Positions 53,096 through 63,093 are shown, counted from the first letter of the stretch. The stretch is DNA of 64,000 bases from Eurosta solidaginis (GCF_040869045.1 NC_090323.1:38558066-38622065); one strand, 5' to 3'. The notes: a model not told the origin generated them from the sequence alone. Program-made: numbers and translations.

Positions 53096-53919
53096 AACAG
53101 GGTCATATTGACGCACGTTGCAGAGAAATTAAATGAGCGTGGCTTTGACAAAACATTTTGCTATACTTTTTCATATGAAAATTTCCTAGTACTTGTTTCT
53201 TTATATATACATACATATGTGTATTTGCACAGTTGAATTGTGTTATCAAATTGATATGTGAACAATGAGAGTTAAGCGTTTACAATAACATTTGCATATA
53301 AATTTTCTGTTATAGAAGCCTAATTAGCCTATTTAATAAACAAACAGGTTCATATTGACGCATATTGCAGAGAAATTAAATGAACGTGGCCTTGACAAAA
53401 CATTTTGCTATACTTTTTCATATGAAAATTTCCTAGTATTTGTTTCTTTATATATACATATGTGTATTTGCACAGTTGAATTGCGTTATCAAACTGATAT
53501 GTGAACAATGAGAATTAAGCGTTTACAATAACATTTCCATATAAATTTTTTGTTATAGAAGCCTAATTAGCCTATTTAATAAATAAATTTAATGGAAATT
53601 TTTAATTAGTTAAACAAACAGGTTCATATTGACGAATATTGCAGAGAAATTAAATGAACGTTACAAGCAGGTTCATATTGACGCATTTTGCAGAGAAATT
53701 AAATGAACGTGGCTTTGACAAAACATTTTGCTATACTTTTTCATATGAAAATTTCCTAGTACTTGTTTCTTTATATATACATATGTGTATTTGCACAGTT
53801 GAATTGTGTTATCAAATTGATATGTGAACAATGAGAATTAAGCGTTTACAATAATATTTCCATATAAATTTTCTGTTATAGAAGCCTAATTAGCCTATTT
53901 AATAAACAAACCGGTTCAT

Positions 53920-54305
53920 CATTAGGATTCCTTTCGAAAATCGTCAATTTAGAAATTAAAGAAGCAAATATAAGCATCAAAATTATTACAAATACTATAA
54001 GACAGGTAGAGAAAATATTACGTAATAGACTGGGAGAAGCAGATTTTGAAAAAGTATTGAAAAATCATAATAAATTTTCCAAAACTATTGCCGCTAATAC
54101 TCAAAAAACACACGAGAACAAGCTGAAAACGCAAGTTTGGAAAAATATTAGTAAATTTGGCATCAGATACAATGAGAAGTGGTTCATAAATAAAACTAGC
54201 ATCGATGTACCACAAGAGTCACGCTTGTTACTTGTCTCTTGGAAACAAGTTTGCACTGCCCGTATCAAGGAAGACTTTCCCCGATACATATCGTTGCCGA
54301 TTTAG
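53920..54305 (+). pseudogene. PLE3 N-terminal coding region, frameshifted
   Basis: Same sequence and same frame changes as in the other copies, with stop at 54303-54305. A few private substitutions exist (for example gacaggtagag where PLE1 and PLE2 have gacaggcagag, near 54005). Confidence 0.7.
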
Positions 54306-55786
54306 AACAAGGTATACTAGAAATTGACGATGAAAGAGAAAAAGATATGGCTAGAAGTAATCTCGCTGCAAAAATTAACACATACCAAAACAAACTCAGA
54401 AACAATGCAAAGGAAAAATGTTTACTAAAGATATACGCCGACACCCAAAAATTCATTAGCCAACACAAACATGACATAATAGTAACAAAGGCAGACAAAG
54501 GCAACAAAACTGTATTAATGTATAAAAAAGACTATGAACAGAAAATGGGGCAGTTGTTAAATGACAAGCAAACGTACAAAACTATAAGAAGTGATCCCAC
54601 CCAAAAGTTACTGCGGAAAAATAATTTAATTATAAATGACCTGTTTAAACGGAAAAAAATCAGCGTAAAAGAGAAATACAAATTCACATCATCAGCCGCC
54701 AACGCACCGAGATTGTACGGACTTCCTAAGACACATAAACCAAACTTACCTCTTAAACCAATTTCCTCGTCCGCGAACGTACCTTGTTTCAGTTTATCTA
54801 AATATATTGGAAATATTTAAAAAAATATAGTATCGGAAGATTACAACCTAAAAAACTCTTTTCAAGTTAGAAATCAAATAGAGAACATTCATATTCTAGA
54901 CGACGAAATGCTAATCTCTTTTGATGTTATATCCTTATTCACCAACATTCCAATACACCTAGCCATACGCACCATCATACAAAAATGGAATAAATTAGAA
55001 GAGCATACAAATATTGAAAGAAAGCAATTCCAGAAGATTCTTGAATTTTGTCTTCAGGACAAGAACTATTTTACATACAATAATACTTTTTACCATCAAA
55101 TTTATGGTATGCCCATGGGTAACCCATTATCCTCAACGATAGCTGATATCGTACTTGACAAAATTTTGGACGACAGCTTAGCTGAATTGAAAGGCAAAAA
55201 CATACGTGTAAAATACATAAAAAAATATGTAGATGACATATTTGCAATAGTAAAGATAAAGGACGTGGAAGACATACTGAATACTCTAAACGCGCAGCAT
55301 ACCAAACTACAGTTTACGAAAGAAGAAGAGAACAATGGCAAGATTGCCTTCCTAGAGGTAGAGATACATCGGAGAAATAGAAAGATTGCATTGAATTGGC
55401 ATGCAAAAACTATTGCATCGGGTAGAATAATAAACTACCACTCAAACCATCCATGGAAACAAAAAACAAATACTGCAATTAGCCTAATTCGGAAAATGAA
55501 GATTCTAAGCGACAATGAATTTACAGCAGAAAATGATGAAAAAATAAAAAATATCCTTTTCAAAAATAGCTACCCGGCTGCATTCGTAAAACGGCTCATG
55601 GAAGCGACAGTAAATAATATTAAAAGTTCGAATAACAACGAAAATACACAGCAAGAGAATTCAACAACAAGAGAATATATTGGCGTTACATACGTACCAG
55701 GGTTGACAAACAATCAAACACTAAAAAGAATTGTAGAAAAGGAAAAGATAAGTTATGCTCTCAAACCACATAGCATAGCAGAATAA
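54239..55786 (+). pseudogene. PLE3 reverse transcriptase, one internal stop
   Basis: RT with all main motifs (YGLPKTHKP, SFDVISLFTNIPI, YGMPMGNPLSS, YVDDIFAI). TAA at 54818-54820 corresponds exactly to the stop in PLE1, and the frame closes at 55784-55786 as in PLE2. A private change turns a phenylalanine codon to cysteine near 54419, and another turns ctattt into ctcttt near 54857. Confidence 0.88.
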
Positions 55787-55787
55787 G

Positions 55788-56117
55788 GTGGTATATGAAA
55801 TAAAGTGTAAAGGCAATGAAAATGATGAATGCAACAAGAGCTACGTTGGCACTACAAAAAGAGCGTTGGGTATAAGACTACATGAACATGAAATTGACGC
55901 CAAAAATAAAAAGGATACAACAGCACTTGCAAAACACCTGACAAGCAACAATCACACAGCTGATTTCACCAACGCTAAAATATTGGAAAAAGAAAAACGA
56001 CGACTAACACTGGAAACCTTACGTATACAACAACAGCTGAGAAACGTCATAAACAACACAAATAGTGCATATACTGCGGTATCTCTCTATGCAACAAAAC
56101 AAACAGGTTCATATTGA
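55788..56117 (+). pseudogene. PLE3 GIY-YIG endonuclease domain with altered C-terminus
   Basis: The same endonuclease domain as PLE2, out of frame with the RT. Because the 3' deletion removes the normal stop, the frame runs through the residual element end and the target duplication into satellite, adding about a dozen unrelated residues before a stop at 56115-56117. Confidence 0.83.
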
Positions 56118-56315
56118 CGCATGTTGCAGAGAAATTAAATGAACGTGGCTTTGACAAAACATTTTGCTATACTTTTTCATATGAAAATTTCCTAGTACTT
56201 GTTTGCTTATATATACATATGTGGATTTGCACAGTTGAATTGTGTTATCAAATTGATATGTGAACAGTGAGAATTAAGCGTTTACAATAACAATTACATA
56301 TACATTTTCTGTTAT
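56097..56315. repeat. Satellite fragment between PLE3 and the CR1/Jockey-like element
   Basis: A little less than one monomer, beginning with the 3' PLE3 target duplication (56097-56112) and breaking off at ttctgttat. It carries private changes (gtggatttgcac, ataacaattac). Confidence 0.92.
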
Positions 56316-56607
56316 TTTATTATTTATTTATTTATTATTTAAAGTCGACGACAAACTATGGTCGACTGCATAATATAAAAGATGTATAAATATACAACTC
56401 AAAAGATAAAATTTAAGATATATCGAGATTTCAACAATGTTATATTACAAACAAAGATATATTAATGAACATTACTCTTTAATTTCAGAATATAATAATA
56501 ATAAGAAATATGAGCAGAAATAAGATCTTATACCGATATCTAATACTGGCGGGATGCAGTGGATTCCAATCTTCCTGTTGGAATACAACAAGATTCCAAT
56601 CAACATG
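56316..56607 (-). other. 3' non-coding part of the CR1/Jockey-like element
   Basis: AT-rich sequence with no recognisable coding motif, ending in the TAA/TAAA-type tail at 56316-56340. Short repeats of gattccaatc appear near 56565 and 56593. The RT frame stops at 56608, earlier than expected, so a deletion probably joins RT to 3' sequence here. Confidence 0.6.
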
Positions 56608-58157
56608 TCATGGGAATCCGGCAGTGCTAAGAGCAGTGTAATGAGGATACGCCATCACAAGGCATAAAAAAGTAACATGACCTCTGTTGTTGGAATGCAC
56701 CGGCGTACTATCTATTACATAAGGTTTCAATGCTGGCTTCACTCGGTGAAATGTCATATGCTTACATTTAGAGCAATTTAAAGCTAGTAAATTTGTTGGG
56801 CACCAACATTGGAACGAGTCCAAGTCGGCCTGAAGAAGATCCAAGGAACTCAAATCGGTAGGACAGTAAGTGTAGCAAGGTTGTACATCATCCGCATACA
56901 TTATAGTATGGGAGTATAATATTGTCTGTGGCAAGTCATTAATGAAAAGGGCAAAGAGCAAAGGGCCTAGATGACTTCCCTGGGGTACGCGGGAGGAAAC
57001 TCCGAACGATTCCGACAGATTGCACTTGAACAGGACTTTTTGGGTCCGGTTAGAAAGAAAGCTTTTCAGCCACATTAATAGGTGAAACGGAAAGCCCAGT
57101 AAATCAAGCTTATGAATAAGTAACGCATGGTTGACGGTATCAAATGCTTTGCTGAGGTCCGTGTAGATGAGATCCGTTTGCTTGTTGGCTAAAAATCCAT
57201 CCATAACTATAGAGGGGAATACAAGCAAATTTGTAGTGGTTGACCTTTGACGAATGAAACCATGTTGGCATGGAGATAAAAGACTAGAACACTGATATTG
57301 GAGGTGACTGGTAACAATCTGTTCAAAGACTTTAGGAATGACTGAAAGTTTAGCAATACCCCTTTAGTTTTCAACTTTTGACCTACTTCCTTTTTTATGC
57401 AGGGGTATAATAAAAGAATGTTTCCAAAGTGCCGGGAATGACGCAGATCCCAGAGATAGCTCAAATAATTTTAAAATTGGTTCATACATGTTTTCGGCGC
57501 AGTACCTAAGCACGCAACTAGGAACACTGTCCGGTCCCGGAGAAAAGGTGGGCTTCAAAGATTGAAGACTCTGAAGAACAATATTACCATCAATAGCAGG
57601 ATTCCTAATGGAATACGAGCTATCTAAGCGATAGGGATATTGACCGGAATGAAAACCACTGGACGAATAAGTGGACTTAAAGATCTCAGAAAATAGTTCA
57701 GCAACGTCGTCATCAGTGCAACCTTTTTTACCTCCAAAGGTTAATGAGGAAGGATACCCAGAAGTTTTCCGATTTGAATTTACGAAACTGTAAAACTTTT
57801 TTGGATTTCTAAAAAATTGGGCTTTACAACAACTCAAGTAATTTTTATAACAAAGCTGATTAAGACGGTGAAATTTAGAACGAGCCATTACATATTTAGA
57901 GAGGTCTGCAGATGCTCCAGATTTCTTGAATCTCTTATAAAGCCTAGAGTTAATGTTATTAAGTCTGATAAGTTGCCTTGAAAACCAAAGGGGCTTATTC
58001 GAACATAGGGTATAGCGAGTAGGAATGCAGGTATCAAAGAAGCCATCAAGCGTACTTTAAAATATAGAGATAGCCGAATCGACATCAGTGCAAGCATAGA
58101 GATTCGACCAATCATGGGAAGCCAACAGATAATTGAGCATAATGAAATTCGCTTTGT
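56608..58157 (-). pseudogene. CR1/Jockey-like reverse transcriptase
   Basis: One minus-strand frame covers most of the RT. From the N-terminal side there are PLWFSRQL, the MARSKFHRL segment, FSPGPDSVPS, IIPLHKKGS, TDLSKAFDTV (motif A), RVPQGSHLGPLLF and MYADDV (catalytic motif C), then LLALNCSKCKHM. Stops interrupt it at 58057-58059 and at 57364-57366 (within the motif following the K-G-S block). After the palm the sequence degenerates and the frame ends at 56608, so the thumb and C-terminus are missing. The RT would copy element RNA at a nicked target; this copy cannot. CR1-like is preferred over Jockey because of the ORF1 type and the non-poly(A) tail. Confidence 0.84.
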
Positions 58158-58925
58158 AGAAGCATCTAGATCGGGGACTTGAATCCTACGGGGTAGGCTG
58201 ATATCAAGTGATATCTCTAGCGCAGGGTGAAGAGGGTCTTCTGGAAGGGATAAAGGTGGAATTTGCGTAAGGGCAGTACCCACCGAGCCATCCACAAATA
58301 CTAAATCCAGCATTTTATTTCCACTATTTGGAACATTTTTAATCTGTAAAAGAGATCAGTCTAACAAGCAATTGAGAAACTCATGTTGAGCAGTGGGAGT
58401 TAAAAAGTTTGAATCACTTATATTAACCTAACTAACTGTTGGCAAGTTAAAGTCACCAACAACAACAATTCGATCGTTATCTCCCAACTGCGAATGCAAA
58501 TCGCAGATGGCCGAGCTATGACCAGCATAAACATCCATATCCGAACGAGGTGGTATATACGAACAGCAAACAATTACGCTATTGCTACCGAATGAAAGCC
58601 TAACTGCTATGAATTCGATATGAGAGATATTGTCCAGCGAAATCAACTCAGACGATAGGTTAGATTCAACAGCAATAAGGACACCTCCCGCTCTAGAGAT
58701 GCGATCACGCCGATAAACAGCATATTTATTTGAAAAAACCTCACAATTGTAATTATCAGGCTTTAGCCAGGTCTCCGTAAAAGCTACAACTTGTGCAGAA
58801 AAGTTGAAAGATTTAAGGAAGAATGGAACAAGTTTTGATCGTAAACCACGAACATTTTGGTAATTAATGAGAAGACGGGACAGATCAGCAATTACCTTTG
58901 TGTTGTTATTACTGTGTTCGTCATA
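58158..58925 (-). pseudogene. CR1/Jockey-like apurinic-type endonuclease
   Basis: N-terminal domain of the ORF2 protein, which nicks target DNA. Motifs on the minus strand are NYQNVRGLRSK, the catalytic glutamate in AFTETWLKP, YRRDR with RAGGVLIAV, and VVVGDFNLP. The frame is broken by TAG at 58428-58430 just after DFNLP and by TGA at 58356-58358; the LDLVFVDG block continues in the same frame after both. A one-base frame change near 58157 separates it from the RT frame. The start overlaps the ORF1 end in another frame, an arrangement seen in non-LTR elements, but no clear ATG marks it. Confidence 0.82.
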
Positions 58926-59844
58926 CCGTTTTTTGACTGTAATAAAACAGGTTCGGCCCTCGCTTTCTTGTGAACAAGTGTACCACAGTATGCTTAGGCC
59001 AAAAAGAGGAATCAAGTACCTTATCGAAATATTCATCTGAAAGGGATATTTTAAATGAGGAGATGTCTCTCTCATATTTAAAGTTAAATTTACACACATT
59101 GATGCTACTAGTTGGTGCAACACCAAGTTTAGAGCAAACGTAATGAGCAATATCATTTTCGGTAAGCGAGGCGTGTGATCGGGACACAAATACAGCCCTA
59201 CGAGGTGGCACGGCAGTCACCTGCAAAGGGGTAGCGGATAGCGCATCAGAGAGCTGGGAAGGTGCGGGCGTTATAGAACAGTTGACAGAAAACGTATTGC
59301 TTGACCTAGCGTTGGTTATCGAGCCCGTCAAAGAAGTACTATTTTTTTCAGGTACACTTGTATCGCTAGCAACAACCCCAGTATCGGTAACTGTTATTGT
59401 TGGAGCTAAAGATACCGGTGGAGGTGTAGGATGAATTGGGGAGTCCAGCGAAATCAACATTGGTAACGTAGAATAAACAGCCGCAAAGGTACCACTATTA
59501 GTTCGTGCATCGTTTAATTTGCCAGAGATCGTCTCACTGGAAGTCTCGACACAGCCTTGTGGAGATTCTTGTGGAGATTCCTGAGCTGCATTGTTCATAA
59601 CGTCTTTGGTAAGCCTGTTCGTATCAGTCAACGCGGTTGAAGGGACATTCGTAGGAAGACAGCTTTGCCCCTGACTCGAAGACAAGTTGGAATCATTGTT
59701 GGGCATACAGTTCTTACGTTTTGGGGATTCAGATATCACTTTCAATTTTTTAAAGTGAAACCCAATAAAAATGTTGAACTCTTTCTGAGTCTGCCTCATA
59801 AAAGCTCGCATGTCATTTTCTACGGAACGACAATCATGACATGT
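58921..59844 (-). pseudogene. CR1-like ORF1 protein, 5' truncated
   Basis: The minus-strand frame is open from the satellite junction to a stop at 58921-58923. It begins (after a few satellite-coded residues) with WTCHDC, resembling the last cysteines of a PHD-type zinc finger, then a charged stretch with MRAFMRQTQKEFN. A long serine-, threonine- and proline-rich linker follows, and finally a conserved C-terminal domain with AVFVSRSHASLTENDI and FWPKHTVVHLF, an RNA-binding-like fold known from ORF1 of insect CR1-type elements. Such proteins bind element RNA. The N-terminal part of the zinc finger is lost. Confidence 0.75.
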
Positions 59845-60077
59845 CCAGTTCAATTGTGTTATCAAATTGATATGTGAACAATGAGAATTAAGCGTTTACA
59901 ATAACATTGCCATATAAATTTTCTGTTATAGAAGCCGAATTAGCCTATTTAAAAAACAAACATGTTCATATTGACGCATGTTGCAGAGAAATTAAATGAA
60001 CGTGGCTTTGACAAAACATTTTGCTATACTTTTTCATATGAAAATTTCCTAGTACTTGTTTCTTTATATATACATAT
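59845..60077. repeat. Single satellite monomer left of the LTR element
   Basis: Nearly one monomer with the private variants aacattgcc and atttaaaaaacaaac. The same variants occur in the monomer at about 63.35-63.58 kb in front of the second LTR, which shows paralogy. Its last four bases ATAT (60074-60077) are the left target duplication of the LTR element. Confidence 0.93.
60074..60077. repeat. Target site duplication of the LTR element, left
   Basis: ATAT, repeated at 63094-63097. Four-base AT-rich duplications are usual for Ty3/Gypsy-type elements. It lies inside the satellite palindrome atatacatatgtatat. Confidence 0.8.
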
Positions 60078-60675
60078 TGTAACGAATTTACTGCAAATCC
60101 TCTTATTTGCCCTTTTGCTAAGTTCGTATCACTAAACTGTTGAATAAATAACTCCGATATTGAACAATGGAAAAAGTACTTCACGATAACACTTTTACTT
60201 TGCAACTAGCTGGCTTAATAACCAAACTGATAGCTTAAATGAAACTGACTTTCAAAATAATACTGCTATTGCTCGCTAGATAGCGTCTTAGTTGAAACTG
60301 CTTGATAGCTCAAATCAAACTGAATTCCAGCGCCTCTACATTTGCTGCCTTTTATACTCTCTGATTTCAACGTTCGCATCTTCTAGGCGCTTCCAGAATC
60401 TACTAGTTGCCATCAGCTCTCAAAATTCTCAGCTGTAACTACAATTGCACGATTTTATAGCTTCTCTCATTGCATACTTTCAGGAGTATCTCAGATATTA
60501 TACATGTAGTTGTGCCTTGCTTCTCAGCTGCGTGTACCTACATATGTGTATACATAATGATTGATTCGTTTATGTAGATACAAGTGACTGTCTGCTTTAT
60601 TGTTGTTGTGACTTCATTTACTTAGCATCAGACTAGGGATGTGAGTATCACTTAGTGTCACTCATAATTGCCACA
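60078..60675 (-). repeat. 3' LTR (complete, 598 bp)
   Basis: Bounded on the plus strand by tgtaacgaat and attgccaca, i.e. TGTGGCAAT...GTTACA on the coding strand. It contains a TATA box at 60349-60357. Compared with the LTR at 63581 it lacks 14 bp around 60173 (atggcctttattaa there), which removes an AATAAA hexamer on the minus strand. Confidence 0.87.
60349..60357 (-). promoter_or_regulatory. LTR TATA box
   Basis: The plus strand reads CCTTTTATA, giving TATAAAAGG on the minus strand, about 320 bp into the LTR in element orientation, a fitting place for the U3/R promoter. The same string occurs in the second LTR at 63865-63873. Confidence 0.62.
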
Positions 60676-60684
60676 CTGCCCTCC
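60676..60684 (-). other. Polypurine tract next to the 3' LTR
   Basis: On the minus strand GGAGGGCAG directly precedes the TGTGGC start of the 3' LTR, the position expected for the plus-strand primer of an LTR retrotransposon. Confidence 0.55.
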
Positions 60685-60733
60685 AGCTAAGTCTGATCGT
60701 CCCGATCAGACAAATCTTTCGATCTAAACGCTG

Positions 60734-61945
60734 CTAGCATCGCCAAATGTACCACTCTTCTATTCGTGGTTTCCCAATTGCTTGTATGCGGTAGATGACA
60801 TCACTGATCGTCTTCACAACTCTGCACGGGCCTTCCCAACTGCACCGATATTTGGATGGAACACCTTTCCACTGGTGAGGGTTGTATAGCAGTACCAAAT
60901 CTCCCTCTCGGAAACCTTCCGAACTATTTTCCTTGTCGTACCTGTGTTTCACCTTACTACTCATTATCCTGGATCGTTCCCTCTCACTCTGTTGCTGGGC
61001 CAATGAACTACTTCGTAGAGCTTGCGCTTGACGGATTGGCTTCGCATATTCAGTATCGTTCCCACTTTTCACAACAGTAGTGCGCTCTGGCTTGAAACTA
61101 CCCTCGCATTCTTTCTGGGAAATTCGTTGCTTCCGTTTTGTGCGTCCATTAGGTTTTGTCAATGCCAGTGTTTCTCTCGCAGGTACCTTCGGTTTTGATT
61201 TGTTTGGCCCATTCGTTCCATCAACCCTTGCCCGACCTGCTGCCTTTGACTTTTGCGTTTTTTGTTGAATCCCTTTCACCAGCACTCGATTACTGCTGAA
61301 CCCTTCTTCCAAGTTAAGTTTCACATCCTGGTTTTCATAGCGCATAATCTTTCTTGGCATATCGATCCTGATGTCATGGTTAACTAAGAAGTCCACTCCC
61401 AATATGACTTCATCAACGATCTCCGCCACAACGAATTTGTGTAGAACCATGACCTTCCCAATTAGGACTTCACATATCACTTCTCCCTGGACTTGGTTAT
61501 ACTCGCCTGTTACCGTACGCAACCTTGCTCCATGTAACGGTTTTACTCTCCTGTTGACTAAATCAGATCGAATCAAGGAATGTGATGCGCCCGTATCTAC
61601 AGTCAGTACACGCTCCTTGCCATCCACATTTCCTCTGACGGTAACACTGCTTGATTTCCTTCCAATTTGCGACACAGATATCACAGGACATTCAAAAGGT
61701 GGAGCTAGCTCTCGATTTTTCAATCTGGCACGCTCTTGCTCATCTCCTCCAGCTTTGCGTTTACGGCCACCCAAGTTGGAACTACCAGGACCAAGATCGC
61801 AATGACGTGCAATGTGACCGGGCTTCCCGCATTTGAAACATTTGATAACTTTTTCACTTCGCTTTTGCAATCCTTTCAGCGCCTCCAATATTGCGTCTAC
61901 CCACTCTGGCCTTTCTACCTCCACACGGCGTGCTTTGAAAACTGG
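60734..61945 (-). pseudogene. Fused nucleocapsid-protease-integrase-tail frame
   Basis: A minus-strand frame open for about 400 codons, downstream of a TAG at 61946-61948 that separates it from the gag part in the same frame. In order: a CCHC zinc knuckle CFKCGKPGHIARHC at about 61799-61840; a retropepsin-type protease with the catalytic DTGAS near residue 110 and a conserved ILGVDF near its end; a lysine- and arginine-rich linker; and the integrase C-terminal GPY/F-like module (GDLVLLYNP, YRCSWEGPCRVV). RT, RNase H and the integrase core have been removed without breaking the frame. The linker region around residues 230-330 is of mixed origin and the exact deletion joint is not clear by eye. 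Confidence 0.82.
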
Positions 61946-62831
61946 CTAACACAGAAGCAATGCTGTTTCTTGAGTCAGTGCATGGGATAACGTTTTTGCG
62001 AATGTGAGTTTTGGGTTTGCATATGTCGCTCGCTTCGTTTCTACGTCCCGTATGCATTTATAAAACTCTGGATTTGGTGTACTCCACGAGTGCGTCCGCA
62101 TTTGCCAAATGTGCCAACCTTTCAACATCCGAGGCAAACTCCTGCAAAGTCTCATTCGCTCTTTGGTGATGGTTTTACAACTCAATTTGGAATATCTGTT
62201 TTCCATGCTCGCTTCCATAACGTCTATCGACAGCGGCCATCAATGCTTCATAGCTGTTCCCTTCGTATTCTGGAATAGTCTGTAGGATTTCAGCAGCAGA
62301 TCCTTTCAATGCCACGAATAGTGCAGCAACTTTATCTTCAGCACTCCAGTTGTTCACTGCTACGGTCTTCTCAAACTGAATCTTAAACACCTGGAAAGGA
62401 ACAGAACCGTCAAAGGATGGTGTTTTTACCTTTGGATTGCTTGCTGAAACAGCTGAGCGATTTAGTTGTAACTGCTCCATACGACCTTTTAAATCATCTA
62501 CTTCTGCCTGAAATTGAGCCATTTTTGCATCCTGCGCTTCCAGTTTTGATGATACCTGTTCCAAAATTTCTGCCGACATTTCAGATATACGTACCTCTTG
62601 CGCTTCCAATTGAGATGCCATATATGTCTTTTGGTCTTCCAGTTGAGATGACACTTGCAACGTCATTTCTGAAATACGTGCCTCCTGTGATTCCAGTTGG
62701 GATGCCATATATGTCTTCTGCTCTTCCAGTTGGGATGCCATATATGTCTTCTGTTCTTCGAGCTCGATTTCAACGAGCTTGATTTCAACACTCGCATCTT
62801 CTAGGCGCTTCCAGAATCTACTAGTTACCAT
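61946..62831 (-). pseudogene. Gag (coiled coil and capsid-like region), frameshifted
   Basis: Minus strand. The first about 17 codons (from the ATG at 62829-62831) are encoded by LTR U3 sequence. They are followed by a long coiled coil made of repeated units such as EEQKTYMASQLE, SQEARISEM and LEAQ. Then comes a capsid-like part with PSFDGSVPFQVFKIQFE, NNWSAEDKVAALFVALKGSA and RRYGSEHGKQIFQ typical of Ty3/Gypsy gag. The frame closes at 62175; the rest of the capsid can be followed only by changing frame more than once between about 62200 and 62040, after which RDVETKRATYANPK and TQETA reach the TAG at 61946-61948. Gag would assemble the particle; this copy is broken. Confidence 0.8.
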
Positions 62832-63093
62832 CAGCTCTCAAACTTCTCAGCTGTAACTACAATTGCACGATTTTATAGCTTCTCTCATTGCATACTTTCT
62901 GGAGTATCTCAGATATTATACATGTAGTTGTGCCTTGCTTCTCAGCTGAGTGTACCTACATATGTGTATACATAATGATTGATTCGTTTATGTAGATACA
63001 AGTGACTGTCTGCTTTATTGTTGTTGTGACTTCATTTAGTTAACATCAGACTAGGGATGTGAGTATCACTTAGTGTCACTCATAATCGTCACA
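62781..63093 (-). repeat. 5' LTR remnant (U3 part only)
   Basis: Matches 60363-60675 of the complete LTR. The portion with the TATA box, R, U5 and the primer-binding site is missing; LTR sequence is joined to gag at gatttcaac (62781-62789), a string that also occurs at 62766-62774 and at 60363-60371. Confidence 0.83.

Larger units (their letters stand above)
47234..53919. repeat. Satellite block between PLE2 and PLE3 (about 28 monomers)
   Basis: A continuous satellite beginning with the 3' PLE2 target duplication (47234-47249) and ending with the 5' PLE3 duplication (53904-53919). It contains a 2.2-kb tandem duplication (separate entries), the 49-bp scar at 53619-53667 and the uninterrupted RTE target at 53787-53797. 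No genes or other elements are seen. Confidence 0.95.
53920..56096 (+). mobile_element. Penelope-like element, copy 3 (PLE3), 3' deleted
   Basis: A 2177-bp copy in the same monomer position, flanked by 53904-53919 and 56097-56112. It has the RT stop of PLE1 and the 47-bp difference of PLE2. About 190 bp of 3' non-coding sequence, including the whole hammerhead-like motif, is missing: actgcggt is joined to tctctctatgc. The very last bases and the 3' target duplication remain, so the deletion happened inside an already inserted copy. Confidence 0.91.
56316..59844 (-). mobile_element. Degenerate CR1/Jockey-like non-LTR retrotransposon
   Basis: A minus-strand element of about 3.5 kb. In its own orientation it has an ORF1 fragment, an apurinic-type endonuclease, a reverse transcriptase and an AT-rich 3' end with TAA/TAAA-type repeats (56316-56340 on the plus strand reads tttattatttatttatttat). 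It is 5' truncated within ORF1 and lacks the C-terminal part of the RT. Several stop codons and at least one frameshift show that it is dead and old. The flanking satellite does not resume in register (ttctgttat on the left, cagttcaattg on the right), so no target duplication can be given. Confidence 0.85.
60078..63093 (-). mobile_element. Internally deleted Ty3/Gypsy-type LTR retrotransposon
   Basis: A minus-strand element of about 3.0 kb. It has a complete 3' LTR on the left (60078-60675), a truncated 5' LTR on the right (62781-63093), gag, zinc knuckle, protease and only the tail of integrase; reverse transcriptase, RNase H and the integrase core are absent. LTR ends are TGT...ACA and a 4-bp duplication flanks the element. 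Non-autonomous and apparently unable to start transcription from its own 5' LTR. No envelope-like frame is present. Confidence 0.87.

Noticed and set aside
37479..56096. Three independent PLE insertions at a sequence-specific target
   Set aside because: They share the 5' truncation point, flanking scar, mismatch in the target repeat and internal frameshifts, which fits duplication of one insertion far better.
59665..59877. Plus-strand frame of 70 codons at the CR1-like 5' end
   Set aside because: Antisense to the ORF1 fragment, ends in satellite, and shows no motif.
60856..62782. Several plus-strand frames of 60-144 codons over the LTR element
   Set aside because: They are antisense shadows of gag and protease-integrase coding sequence, whose motifs are clear on the minus strand.
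60078..63093. Endogenous retrovirus with an envelope gene
   Set aside because: No frame between protease/integrase tail and 3' LTR is large enough, and no envelope-like features are visible; it is an internally deleted LTR retrotransposon.
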